From Kaistia defluvii (GTDB lineage: Bacteria; Pseudomonadota; Alphaproteobacteria; Rhizobiales; Kaistiaceae), in assembly GCF_026343955.1 (NCBI RefSeq), contig NZ_JAPKNI010000006.1, positions 180,416-244,415 of the forward strand: a stretch of 64,000 bases of DNA, in the 5' to 3' direction. This document shows, piece by piece, positions 35,355 through 43,550 of this stretch (within the stretch, counting starts at the first letter, position 1; every line of letters begins with the position of its first letter). The translations under genes were made by a program, and so were the position numbers. The notes beneath the pieces are model-generated. The model saw only the letters and a program-made list of their open reading frames with translations. It was not told where the DNA came from and made no database searches.

Positions 35355-37026
35355 GACCTTCGGGCCGCTTTCGCCTGCCGTCATCCTGATCGTCGCCGGC
35401 CTGCTCCTGCCGCTTCTGAAGGGAGGGCTGCGCAACGGACTCTTCCTGGCCGCGCCCGTCGCCGCGCTTGCGCTTGTCTGGGCACTGCCGCTCGGCCCGG
35501 GCATTGCAATCGACTGGCTCGGCATGCAGCTCGTGCCGCTGGCGCCCGACCGGATGGCCCGCATTTTCGGCACGGCCTTCGGCATCGCCGCGGTGACGGG
35601 AGCGCTCTACGGCATAAGCCAGTCGAGCGGCCTGGAGAAGGCGACTGCGCTCATCTATGCCGGCGCTGCCCAGGGCATCGCTTTCGCCGGCGATCTCGTC
35701 ACGCTGTTCGTGTTCTGGGAGATCCTGGCGATCGGCTCGACGCTGGTGATCTGGTCGAACGGAAATGCGCGCGCGGGCCTGCGCTATGCGCTGATCCACG
35801 TGCTGGGTGGCGTGCTGCTGCTGGCCGGCATCTCGGCCGAGATCGCCGGAGCCGGCGGCGTCGCGATGCACCCGATGCGCGCCGACAGCATCGGGCGCTG
35901 GCTGATGCTCTCCGGCATTCTTCTCAATGCCGGCGCGTTTCCGCTTTCGGCCTGGGTGGCGGACGCCTATCCGAAGGCGTCGTGGTCGGGCGCGGTGTTC
36001 CTGTCGGCCTTCACCACCAAGGCGGCCGTGCTGGTATTGATCCGTCTGTTTCCAGGCGAGCCGGCGCTGCTGTGGATCGGTCTCGCCATGGCCGTCTATG
36101 GGCTGATCTATGCTCTGCTCGAGAACGACATCCGCAAGCTGCTCTCCTATTCGATCGTCGGCCAGGTCGGCTTCATGGTCGTTGCGGTCGGCGTCGGAAC
36201 GCCGCTGGCGCTGGCCGCCGCCGCGCTGCATGCGCTGGCGCATATCCTCTACAAGTCGCTTCTGATGATGGCGGCGGGATCGATCCTGCGCGCGACCGGG
36301 GAGACCCGGTTGAGCGCGCTGGGCGGCCTGGCGCGGTCAATGCCGTTCACAGCGGTGGCGATGCTGATCGGTGGGCTTTCCCTGGCCGCCTTGCCGCTGA
36401 CGGCCGGTTTTGTCAGCAAGTCGGCGATCCTGGCGGCGCTGGCGGAAGATCAGGCGCGCTTTTACTGGTTCGCGCTGTCGGCCGTCTCGGCCGGTTCCTT
36501 CCTGTATATCGGGCTGAAGCTGCCCTGGTTTGCGCTGTTCGGGGCGCCGCGTGCGACGGTGGCGCTGGAACCCGCCACATCGATGAAGGCGGCGATGGGA
36601 CTGCTCTGCGTCCTCATCCTGGGCCCGGGTTGCTTTCCGGGCTGGCTGATGGAATTGGCGCCGGAGATTGCCGGCGTGCCGATCCTGACGATCGATCACA
36701 TCCTGTTCCAGATCCTGATGTTAATCGCGGCAAGTTGCATATTTGTCGGCGCTTGGCCGTTACTTCAGCCAAAAGCCGGATTTACGCTGGACGTGGACTG
36801 GCTCTGGCGAGAACTGCCACGTCTGGTAGTGCCGCGCTGGCGTAGCAACTTGGATAAGCTTCGCCTGTCTCTATCGGCTGTCGGGGAAGGCCTGAGCCAA
36901 GGTTGGTCTGCGTTTCGGGAGGAGACACTGCGTCGCCTCACCTTGGCCGGCAACTGGCCGACGGGCCAGATTGCCTTCTGGGCGACCGCGCTTTTGGCGA
37001 TTTATGTATTGATCGCGGCATTGTGA
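35347..37026 (+). CDS. Third antiporter-like subunit with C-terminal extension
   Basis: The 559-aa protein belongs to the NuoL/NuoM/NuoN family. Glu125 of helix 5 (FVFWEILAIGSTLVI) and Lys225 of helix 8 (FTTKAAVLVL) are present. The helix 7 lysine is replaced by Asn194 (ILLNAGAFPLSAW), and the following His is Ser. After the core, residues about 480-540 form a polar, helical stretch (DVDWLWRELPRLV, ...) before a last membrane helix (IAFWATALLAIYVLIAAL). This resembles the lateral helix and terminal anchor of NuoL. It may couple subunits rather than move ions in the standard way. Confidence 0.9.
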   Translation: MTETFGPLSPAVILIVAGLLLPLLKGGLRNGLFLAAPVAALALVWALPLGPGIAIDWLGMQLVPLAPDRMARIFGTAFGIAAVTGALYGISQSSGLEKATALIYAGAAQGIAFAGDLVTLFVFWEILAIGSTLVIWSNGNARAGLRYALIHVLGGVLLLAGISAEIAGAGGVAMHPMRADSIGRWLMLSGILLNAGAFPLSAWVADAYPKASWSGAVFLSAFTTKAAVLVLIRLFPGEPALLWIGLAMAVYGLIYALLENDIRKLLSYSIVGQVGFMVVAVGVGTPLALAAAALHALAHILYKSLLMMAAGSILRATGETRLSALGGLARSMPFTAVAMLIGGLSLAALPLTAGFVSKSAILAALAEDQARFYWFALSAVSAGSFLYIGLKLPWFALFGAPRATVALEPATSMKAAMGLLCVLILGPGCFPGWLMELAPEIAGVPILTIDHILFQILMLIAASCIFVGAWPLLQPKAGFTLDVDWLWRELPRLVVPRWRSNLDKLRLSLSAVGEGLSQGWSAFREETLRRLTLAGNWPTGQIAFWATALLAIYVLIAAL

Positions 37027-37296
37027 GTGGGGTTTCCCCTCCGCCCGTGTGATCACCTGAAGATTGGCCGAGACGAATCGCCGCGACCACAAAGATGTGC
37101 CATCGCCTATCAATGCACCGACTTAGTGCTTGTCTTCGCGGAAGCGCACTTATATAGGTGCCACGAAGTAACGAATTTCGCGCTCCGATGACCACTGCCG
37201 CCGCTTGGATAAGTGCGGCTCGGCGCCATCGAAGCCGCAAGCTCTCAATTTACTCGCTACAGAATTGCGACGACACAACCGAAGTTAGGGTAGACC

Positions 37297-37713
37297 ATGA
37301 TTGAAAAAACGGCAGGAAGCGACCTTATAGATCTGACCGCCGATATCGTCTCCGCTTACGTCAGCAACAATTCGGTTTCGGCCCATGACCTCCCCGGGCT
37401 GATCACCGAAGTCTATCAGGCCCTGAACCGCACCCATGGCGGAGTTGTCGAGCCCGAGCCCGAGCCGCTGAAGCCCGCCGTGAACCCGAAGAAGTCGGTG
37501 TTCCCGGACTTTATCGTCTGCCTGGAAGACGGCAAGAAGTTCAAGTCGCTGAAGCGCCACCTGCGCACGCATTACGACCTGTCGCCGGAAGAATATCGTG
37601 AGAAGTGGGGCCTGCCGGCCGACTATCCGATGGTCGCTCCGAGCTATGCCGCGGCCCGTTCCGAACTGGCCAAGAAGATGGGCCTCGGTCAGCAGCGCAA
37701 GCGCGTCCGTTAG
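37297..37713 (+). CDS. mucR: MucR/Ros family zinc-finger transcriptional regulator
   Basis: The 138-aa protein has N-terminal helices ([27 protein letters not shown]) that in MucR mediate oligomerisation. The Ros/MucR DNA-binding domain follows, with [20 protein letters not shown] and [20 protein letters not shown], containing the C2H2-like zinc site (Cys and His ligands). MucR is a global regulator of exopolysaccharide, motility and envelope genes that binds AT-rich DNA. A 270-bp AT-richer upstream region probably holds its promoter and own binding sites. A terminator follows. Confidence 0.95.
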   Translation: MIEKTAGSDLIDLTADIVSAYVSNNSVSAHDLPGLITEVYQALNRTHGGVVEPEPEPLKPAVNPKKSVFPDFIVCLEDGKKFKSLKRHLRTHYDLSPEEYREKWGLPADYPMVAPSYAAARSELAKKMGLGQQRKRVR

Positions 37714-37733
37714 TCCTTCCTTCCAAGGATCTC

Positions 37734-37764
37734 AAAAGGCCCGGCATCCGCCGGGCCTTTTTTT
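37734..37764 (+). terminator. Terminator after mucR
   Basis: Stem GGCCCGGC / GCCGGGCC with loop ATCC, extended by AAAA/TTTT pairing and followed by a T-run. Confidence 0.9.
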
Positions 37765-37778
37765 GTTGCCGGCATGGC

Positions 37779-38102
37779 TCAGGGTCTCAGCCGCTGCCGC
37801 TCGCCTTCATAAGCCTGATGCAGCGCGATGTGGCGGTTGAGGTCATAGCTCCAATGCCCCGCCCGACCGCGCATCCGTTCGGCCCGCAGCGCGCGGGCAA
37901 GCCTGGCGACGATCCGCCGCCGCGCCGTCTCGCTCTCGTCTGCCAGTTCCGCCGGCAGCAGCGGCAGCAGGCGGGGCAGGCAGGTCTGACGGCGGTAGAG
38001 CGCGATGCCGCTTTGGATGGTGGTGTCCACGGCGTGTCGCGCACGGTGGCGGAGGCTTGCCCGCAAGGCCGGGCTATCGAGGGATGCAGCAGCTTCGGTC
38101 AT
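37779..38102 (-). CDS. Conserved hypothetical protein, Arg-rich helical
   Basis: The 107-aa protein is all-helical and rich in Arg/Leu. It contains SGIALYRRQTCLPRLLPLLP and RAERMRGRAGHWSYDLNRHI, which I associate with a small Hyphomicrobiales family but cannot name. It has no signal or membrane segment. It ends shortly after the mucR terminator, on the opposite strand, and lies divergent from the DnaA-domain gene. Confidence 0.7.
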   Translation of the reverse strand: MTEAAASLDSPALRASLRHRARHAVDTTIQSGIALYRRQTCLPRLLPLLPAELADESETARRRIVARLARALRAERMRGRAGHWSYDLNRHIALHQAYEGERQRLRP

Positions 38103-38252
38103 GGTCGGCTCCTGGTTTCGAAGCCGTCATTTTCGCGCCGCGCTGCATACCGGGGATAAGCCCGCGCTCTATTCCCCGGCGCAATCGGGAACGAGCCTTT
38201 CCCGGCACACCCAAAAATCTATCCCCGCCTGCGCTTCATTGCTCTATGGTGA

Positions 38253-38272
38253 TATAGGAAATAATTCCTATA
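38253..38272. promoter_or_regulatory. AT-rich palindrome upstream of the DnaA-domain gene
   Basis: TATAGGAA (38253-38260) and TTCCTATA (38265-38272) form perfect 8-bp arms around ATAA. It lies 22 bp before the ATG of the DnaA-domain-IV gene in an otherwise GC-rich chromosome. It is a likely operator and part of the promoter. Confidence 0.65.
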
Positions 38273-38294
38273 GTGCGCATAACGGGAGGTTCGG

Positions 38295-38666
38295 ATGGAG
38301 GTTCGGACGGTTTTGGCGGCGGCAAGCCGGGAACGCCGGCGGCGGCATGCACGGGAGGAGGCGACGAAGCGCATGCTGGTTTCGCTGGTTGGCTCGGCGC
38401 TGGCGGTGGATGGCAAGCAATTATGCGCTGCCGGTCGCGGCACCGCGGAGGAGGCCTATGCGCGGCACGTCGCGCTCTATATCGCCCATACCACGCTGGG
38501 GCTTTCCTATACCGAGGCCGGGCGGTTGTTCGGACGGGACCGGACGACGGCGGCGCATGCCTGCCGGCGGGTCGAGGAACAGCGCGAAATCGAACGGGTG
38601 GACCAGTTCGTCGATCGCCTGGAGCGGGCGGCCTGCCAGGCCCAGCTTGGATCGGGGAGGGCGTGA
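38295..38666 (+). CDS. Stand-alone DnaA domain IV (helix-turn-helix) protein
   Basis: The 123-aa protein consists of a basic N-terminus and a DnaA C-terminal-type DNA-binding domain. HVALYIAHTTLGLSYTEAGR and FGRDRTTAAHACRRVEEQRE correspond to the helix-turn-helix and the DnaA signature loop (GRDHTTVxHA). No AAA+ domain is present, so it can bind DnaA-box-like DNA but cannot initiate replication. GGGAGG lies five bases before the ATG. Its stop overlaps the DUF6456 gene. Confidence 0.88.
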   Translation: MEVRTVLAAASRERRRRHAREEATKRMLVSLVGSALAVDGKQLCAAGRGTAEEAYARHVALYIAHTTLGLSYTEAGRLFGRDRTTAAHACRRVEEQREIERVDQFVDRLERAACQAQLGSGRA

Positions 38667-39460
38667 TGGCGAATCGCGAAGCCGCGCGGCTGGCCCGCCG
38701 TCTCGCCACTGCCGGCGCACGGATCGTGCGCGAGGCGGAGGGGTATCGCCTGCTCTCGCCGCTGACCGACCGCCGGGGCGCGGTCGAAGCGATCGCCGTC
38801 AAGGCGCTGCTGGCGGATGGCGCGCTCGATGCCGATGGCGCGGGCTATGTGCTGTCGCAGGCAGGACGGGCAATGGTCCGCAGGCGCCTCGCCGGCGGCG
38901 ATGATTTCGGAGCCCAGCACCAGCCCCGCGAACGCAGGACGATCGAGGAGGAGGGTGGCCGCGCCTCCGTTCTCGTCGACCAGGGCGAGAGCCCGCTCGC
39001 CTGGCTGCGCAGCCGCAAGGGCCGCGACGGCCGGCCGCTGATCGATGACGCGGCGTTCCAGGCCGGCGAACGGCTGCGGGCAGATTTCACGCGTGGCCAG
39101 TTGATGCCGCGCGTGACGGCCAACTGGTCGGCGGCGGTGGCCAGCGGACGGCGGGGCGGCGCCGGCGGCATGGCGGAACTGACCGACGCGGCGCTTTCTG
39201 CGCGGCTGCGGGTCGAGCGGGCGCTCGCGGCCGCAGGGCCTGAGTTCTCCGGCCTCCTGGTCGACTTCTGCTGCTTCCTGAAGGGAATCGAGGAGATCGA
39301 GCACGAGCGCGGCTGGCCCAAGCGTTCCGCCAAGCTTGTGCTTCAACTGGCGCTTTCGGCGCTGGCGCGTCACTACGGGCTCGCGTCGGGAGCGCAGGGA
39401 CGCGCCTCCGCCCCGGTTCGCCACTGGGGCGCCGAGGATTTCAAACCGAAGGCGGGATGA
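38666..39460 (+). CDS. DUF6456 domain protein
   Basis: The 264-aa protein has an N-terminal winged-helix-like region (residues 1-75, YRLLSPLTDRRGAVEAIAVK). A linker follows, then the DUF6456 core (ESPLAWLRSRKGRDGRPLID, AGERLRADFTRGQLMPRVT, NWSAAV) and a C-terminal helical part (LLVDFCCFLKGIEEIEHERG). It is probably DNA-binding. It follows the DnaA-domain gene with a 1-base overlap, a pairing seen in Hyphomicrobiales. The ATG at 38666 is preferred over GTG 38663 by spacing from GGGGAGG. Confidence 0.88.
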   Translation: MANREAARLARRLATAGARIVREAEGYRLLSPLTDRRGAVEAIAVKALLADGALDADGAGYVLSQAGRAMVRRRLAGGDDFGAQHQPRERRTIEEEGGRASVLVDQGESPLAWLRSRKGRDGRPLIDDAAFQAGERLRADFTRGQLMPRVTANWSAAVASGRRGGAGGMAELTDAALSARLRVERALAAAGPEFSGLLVDFCCFLKGIEEIEHERGWPKRSAKLVLQLALSALARHYGLASGAQGRASAPVRHWGAEDFKPKAG

Positions 39461-39904
39461 TCAGGTGGCGGCGGCTTCGGCGGCCGCTTCGCTCTTGATG
39501 CGATTGACCATCGAGCGCAGGCCGTTCGAGCGCTGCGCCGTCAGATGTTCGCGCAGGCCGATCTTCTCGAACACGGCCTCGGCGTCGGTCTGCACGATTT
39601 CCGCCGCCGGGCGGCCGGAGAAGAGCGCGATCACGATGGCGACGAGGCCGCTGACGATCAGCGCGTCGCTGTCGCCCTTGAAGTCGAGATGCGGCCCGTC
39701 GGCCTCCTGCCGCACTTCCTTCTGCAGCCAGACCTGGCTGGCGCAGCCATGCACGCGATTGGCGTCGTTATGCGCCTCGGGCGGAAGGGGCTCGAGCGCA
39801 CGGCCGAGCTCGATCAGATAGCGGTACCGATCATCCCAATCGTCGAGAAAGGCGAAGTCGTCCAGGATCTGGTCGATGGGCGAAAGCGTGGTGGTGGTGT
39901 TCAT
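39461..39904 (-). CDS. sufE: SufE family cysteine desulfurase activator
   Basis: The 147-aa protein has the SufE pattern: ILDDFAFLDDWDDRYRYLIE, then NRVHGCASQVWLQ with the sulfur-accepting Cys, and GDSDALIVSGLVAIVIALFSG. It accepts sulfur from SufS for Fe-S cluster assembly. The ATG at 39904 starts the conserved region. No other suf gene is adjacent, so the rest of the system is elsewhere. Confidence 0.94.
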   Translation of the reverse strand: MNTTTTLSPIDQILDDFAFLDDWDDRYRYLIELGRALEPLPPEAHNDANRVHGCASQVWLQKEVRQEADGPHLDFKGDSDALIVSGLVAIVIALFSGRPAAEIVQTDAEAVFEKIGLREHLTAQRSNGLRSMVNRIKSEAAAEAAAT

Positions 39905-39968
39905 GGCACCCCGCATATAGCGTTTTGCGTTCCGCTGTGAAACGGCGGGGCGGCAGAAAGTTGGCGGT

Positions 39969-40319
39969 TCAGGCCTTTCTCGCCTGCTGCGAGGGCGCGC
40001 GCCAGTTCGGCTCGACATCGGCTGGCGTCAGCGTGCCACCGTTCGGCAGCGACGCGCCGGCGAGCGATCCATCGATCGTGTTGTAAAGCAGCTGCGCGCC
40101 ATAGCGCGCCTTAGCGCCAAAGGCCGCCAGGGCCGCGCCGCCATGGCTGCAGACGTCCGGCTGGCGCTCGCACATGCCGGATAGGTCGGCAACGGCGCCC
40201 CGCGCGGCGAGGAGGGCGTCGATCGCATCGACGCGCGGCGCCTGGACGCCGTGGCTGGGATCGCCGGGTATCAGCAGGACGACGACCGAAAACCAGAATG
40301 CTGCCCGGAGGATAAACAT
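39969..40319 (-). CDS. DUF5330 protein, exported
   Basis: The 116-aa protein starts with a signal or anchor helix (MFILRAAFWFSVVVLLIPGD). The mature part has VDAIDALLAARGAVADLSGMCERQPDVC and GAQLLYNTIDGSL, the pattern of the Hyphomicrobiales DUF5330 family, with a Cys pair. GGAAGGG lies seven bases before the ATG at 40319. Its role is unknown. It converges on sufE with no terminator visible. Confidence 0.82.
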   Translation of the reverse strand: MFILRAAFWFSVVVLLIPGDPSHGVQAPRVDAIDALLAARGAVADLSGMCERQPDVCSHGGAALAAFGAKARYGAQLLYNTIDGSLAGASLPNGGTLTPADVEPNWRAPSQQARKA

Positions 40320-40610
40320 CGATCTGCCCTTCCGCCTTCTCTGCGCGCCGCTTCGCCACGGCCTTCGCGTGGTGCTGATTGTCATCCTAGGCGATGCAAC
40401 TGAAGGCGAGGTGCAGAGAAAACGCTGCATTTGAAAGAGGTTGGTCAGGATCGGTTAACCATGCGCGGCGGGCTCGCCGCCGCCATGACCGTTCCCTTTA
40501 GGGTTCCCTTAAGCGGGCGCTGGCATGATGCGCTCATTGCCGGATGGTCCTGCGCGGGGCCTCCGCAGCCGGGCCGGAAGGCCGAAACGAGCGTCATTGG
40601 TGTGTTGTGT

Positions 40611-42368
40611 ATGACGGTTTCATTCGAGCCCCTGCGGCGAATCATCGACGGGCTGGTGCACGGTTCGGTCGTTGACGATTCGCTCCTTGCCGCGCGCCAC
40701 CGCGCCTTCATCGCGGCGCATCTCGCCGTCGGGCTTGGCGTCCTGCTGCTGTTCCCGATCTGGTTGGCTCTTGCCGGCCGGCCGAGTTTCACCGCGGCTG
40801 TTGCCTTTGCCTGGCTGGCGGCGCCGTTGCCGATCGCCTTCTTCCTGTCGCGCACCGGCCGCTATGGCGAGGCGCATCTTCTTTCCGCCCTGGCGCTGGC
40901 CGGGCTCGTCGTCTGGGGGGGCGCCCTGACCGGCGGCCTTGGCTCGCCGGCGCTCGTGCTGCTGGCGATCGTACCGGCCGAGGCGGCGCTGTCCGGCTCG
41001 CGCCGGATCACGCTGGCTTCGATCGCGATCTCGGCCTGCGCGCTGACCGGCCTCGCGCTGGTGGCCCTTGCCGGCTGGATGCCCGCACCGCTGGACGGTC
41101 CCGCCTCCTTCGCGCCGATCCTGATTGCCGCCGCCATCCTCTATGGCGCGGGGCTGGCGCTGCGCATCGAACTGGTCCAGCGCGTGGCCGAGGGCGCCGC
41201 GCGCGACGGCGAGGCCCGCTACCGCATGCTCGCCGACAACACGATCGATCTCGTTACCCGCCACAGCAGCGTCGGCGCGGTCGAGTTCGCCTCGCCCGCC
41301 ACCCGCGCCATGCTGGGGTGCGCGTCGAGCGAACTGATCGGCCATGGCCTGTTCGACCGCGTCCATGTCGCGGATCGGCCTGCCTACCTGCACGCCCTGT
41401 CGGAAACCGACCGCACGGGTGAGCCTCGCGACGTCGAATTCCGTCTGCGCCGCGAAGGGGAGGGGGCGGCCAGCTTCATCTGGGTCGAGATGCGTTGCCG
41501 ACCGGCGCTGGATGCCGCCACAGGCGAGCGCTCGGTTGTCGCCGTCATGCGCGACGTCACCGCTGGCCGCAGCCAGCAGATGGCTTTCGCCGAGGCGCAG
41601 TCCTCCGCCGATCAGGCCAACCAGTCCAAGGTCCAGTTCCTGGCGCATATGAGCCACGAACTGCGTACCCCGCTCAACGCGATCATCGGCTTTTCGGAAC
41701 TGCTGCAGCGCGAGCTGTTCGGCAAGTTCGAGATGGCGCGGCACCGCGACTACATCCGGCTGATCCATTCCTCCGGCGAGCATCTGCTGCAGGTCGTGAA
41801 CAGCGTGCTGGACATGTCGAAGATCGAGGCCGGCAAGTTCGATGTCGTGGCGGCGCCGTTCCCGATCGTGCCGGTGATCGACAGCGCGCTCGACATGATG
41901 GCGCAGCAGATCGCCAGCCGCGGCGTCAAGCTCGTCCGCCGGATCGACCGCGAGCTGCCGGACATCGTCGCCGATCGTCGCGCCTGCCGGCAGATCCTGC
42001 TCAATCTGCTTTCCAACGCCGCCAAGTTCACCGAGGCGGGTGGAACCATCACCGTCTCCGCCTCGCTGGAGCATGGCGACCTCGTCATCGAGGTCCGCGA
42101 TACGGGCGTCGGCATCGCCGCCCACGACTTGCCGCGGATCGGCACGCCTTTCGTCCAGGCCGATGCCTGCGCCGAGCGGCGCGGCGAGGGCACGGGCCTC
42201 GGCGTTTCTGTCGTCAAGGGGCTGGTGGCGCTGCAGGGCGGTACCTTCGCGCTGCAGAGCGAAGCGGGCCGCGGCACGGTCGCTACCGTGCGGCTGCCGG
42301 TCCGTCCCGCCCGCGCCATGACCGTGCCATCCGCCGGCCTCCAGGAGAGGGAGCGCAGGCGTGCGTGA
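40611..42368 (+). CDS. Membrane PAS-domain sensor histidine kinase (DivJ/PleC-like)
   Basis: The 585-aa kinase has about six N-terminal membrane helices (to residue about 190). A PAS domain follows (YRMLADNTIDLVTRHSSVG, about residues 200-325). The HisKA domain has the phospho-acceptor His349 in AHMSHELRTPLNAIIGFSEL. The ATPase domain has LLNLLSNAAKFTEAGG, DTGVGIAAHDL and GEGTGLGVSVVKGLVALQGG. The architecture and H-box resemble the DivJ/PleC/CbrA cell-cycle kinases of alphaproteobacteria. The exact orthology is not proven, and no response regulator is adjacent. It overlaps a peptidoglycan-binding protein gene. Confidence 0.92.
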   Translation: MTVSFEPLRRIIDGLVHGSVVDDSLLAARHRAFIAAHLAVGLGVLLLFPIWLALAGRPSFTAAVAFAWLAAPLPIAFFLSRTGRYGEAHLLSALALAGLVVWGGALTGGLGSPALVLLAIVPAEAALSGSRRITLASIAISACALTGLALVALAGWMPAPLDGPASFAPILIAAAILYGAGLALRIELVQRVAEGAARDGEARYRMLADNTIDLVTRHSSVGAVEFASPATRAMLGCASSELIGHGLFDRVHVADRPAYLHALSETDRTGEPRDVEFRLRREGEGAASFIWVEMRCRPALDAATGERSVVAVMRDVTAGRSQQMAFAEAQSSADQANQSKVQFLAHMSHELRTPLNAIIGFSELLQRELFGKFEMARHRDYIRLIHSSGEHLLQVVNSVLDMSKIEAGKFDVVAAPFPIVPVIDSALDMMAQQIASRGVKLVRRIDRELPDIVADRRACRQILLNLLSNAAKFTEAGGTITVSASLEHGDLVIEVRDTGVGIAAHDLPRIGTPFVQADACAERRGEGTGLGVSVVKGLVALQGGTFALQSEAGRGTVATVRLPVRPARAMTVPSAGLQERERRRA

Positions 42369-43185
42369 GCGTGAGACGCAGGTCCGACGCAAGCGTCCGA
42401 AGGCCCGTTCCCGCCCTGTCGTGCAGGAGAACGAGAGCCTGCTCGGCCGGCTCGCCGACAAGATCATCGAGAATCCGGGCCGCGCCGGCGGCTTCGCGCT
42501 GATCGCCATCGCGGTGACGGCGATCGTCTCCAACGCGGCCTTCCTGCAGACCCGGCATCATCCCGACCCGTTCTTTGTGACGCGCAGCGCCGCCGAGCGG
42601 CCGGTGCTCGAAATCGGTACGGAGGCGGTATCCGTGCCCTTGCCGAAGAGCCGCGTCGCCGCGACCCAGTTGCCGGGAACGCAGCCGCGCGCGGTCCAGA
42701 CCCAGCCGCTGCCGGTGGCGATCTCCGCATCGAACAGCCCGGCGACGGCCGCCAATCTCATTGCCGACACCCAGCGGGCGCTGGCCGACGTCAAGCTCTA
42801 TGACGGCGCCGTCGATGGTGTCATGGGACCGCAGACCAAGGCGGCCATCTCGGCTTATGAAAAGAAGATCGGTCTGATCCCGACCGGGCAACCGAGCGCG
42901 CGCCTGCTGGGCCAGATCCGCAAGGGCGGGCCGCGTGCGCATATTTCCGATCCCGTCTCGACCGGCTCGATCGACGATCCGGCCGAGCGCGCCCGCGTGA
43001 AGCGCGTGCAGGAAGCGTTGAACGAAATCGGCTATGGTCCGATCGAGACCGACGGCCATGGCGGCGGCAAGACCGCAAACGCCATTCGCCGCTTCGAGCT
43101 CGACAACGGACTGCCGCTCACCGGCGCGGCCGGTGACGCCGTCATCGCCAAGCTGGTCCTGATCGGCGCCATGAACACCTTCTGA
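42361..43185 (+). CDS. Membrane-anchored protein with two peptidoglycan-binding domains
   Basis: The 274-aa protein has a basic N-terminus and one membrane helix at about residues 43-60 (GGFALIAIAVTAIVSNAA). A periplasmic linker rich in Pro/Ser follows. Two PG_binding_1-like modules come last: DTQRALADVKLYDGAVDGVMGPQTKAAISAYE and RVQEALNEIGYGPIETDGHGGGKTANAIRRFE, in outline. The GTG start overlaps the histidine kinase stop by eight bases. The coupling suggests a cell-wall-linked partner of the kinase. Confidence 0.9.
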   Translation: MRERETQVRRKRPKARSRPVVQENESLLGRLADKIIENPGRAGGFALIAIAVTAIVSNAAFLQTRHHPDPFFVTRSAAERPVLEIGTEAVSVPLPKSRVAATQLPGTQPRAVQTQPLPVAISASNSPATAANLIADTQRALADVKLYDGAVDGVMGPQTKAAISAYEKKIGLIPTGQPSARLLGQIRKGGPRAHISDPVSTGSIDDPAERARVKRVQEALNEIGYGPIETDGHGGGKTANAIRRFELDNGLPLTGAAGDAVIAKLVLIGAMNTF

Positions 43186-43201
43186 AGGCATCGAGGCAAG
43201 C

Positions 43202-43543
43202 ATGCGCGTGACGTCGGGCCTGTGGGTCGCCGCCTATATCCGCCGCGCTTTCGTCGAGGGGGCGTTCGCCGCCGTCGTCCGGCGCGGCTCGGAAGAGGCC
43301 GGCGCCATCTTCGTCGTCGTCGACTGGCTGGATGGCACGGTGGACCTCTACGGCCCGGCGCCGCAGACGGCGTTCGACGACAGCAAGCCGACGGACCGGC
43401 TGTTCTCCCGCATTGGCGACCGGATCGACCGGCTCGCCATGCAGGAACGCATCGCCTCGGAAACCCGGTTCGATTCCGATATCTGGGTCGTCGAGATCGA
43501 GGATCGCCAGGGGCGGTCCTTTCTCGAATTGGCCAAGGGCTGA
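43202..43543 (+). CDS. DUF1491 protein
   Basis: The 113-aa protein matches the alphaproteobacterial DUF1491 family: LWVAAYIRRAFVEGAFAAVV, then GAIFVVVDWLDGTVDLYGPA and a C-terminal IWVVEIEDRQGRSFLEL. Its function is unknown. It is co-directional with the kinase and peptidoglycan-binding genes after a 16-bp gap. Confidence 0.9.
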   Translation: MRVTSGLWVAAYIRRAFVEGAFAAVVRRGSEEAGAIFVVVDWLDGTVDLYGPAPQTAFDDSKPTDRLFSRIGDRIDRLAMQERIASETRFDSDIWVVEIEDRQGRSFLELAKG

Positions 43544-43550
43544 GCCGGCC

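Noticed and set aside
33303..35585. 760-codon open frame on the minus strand
   Set aside because: It is antisense to antiporter genes with clear membrane-protein homology and runs through a repeat element; composition is that of a shadow frame.
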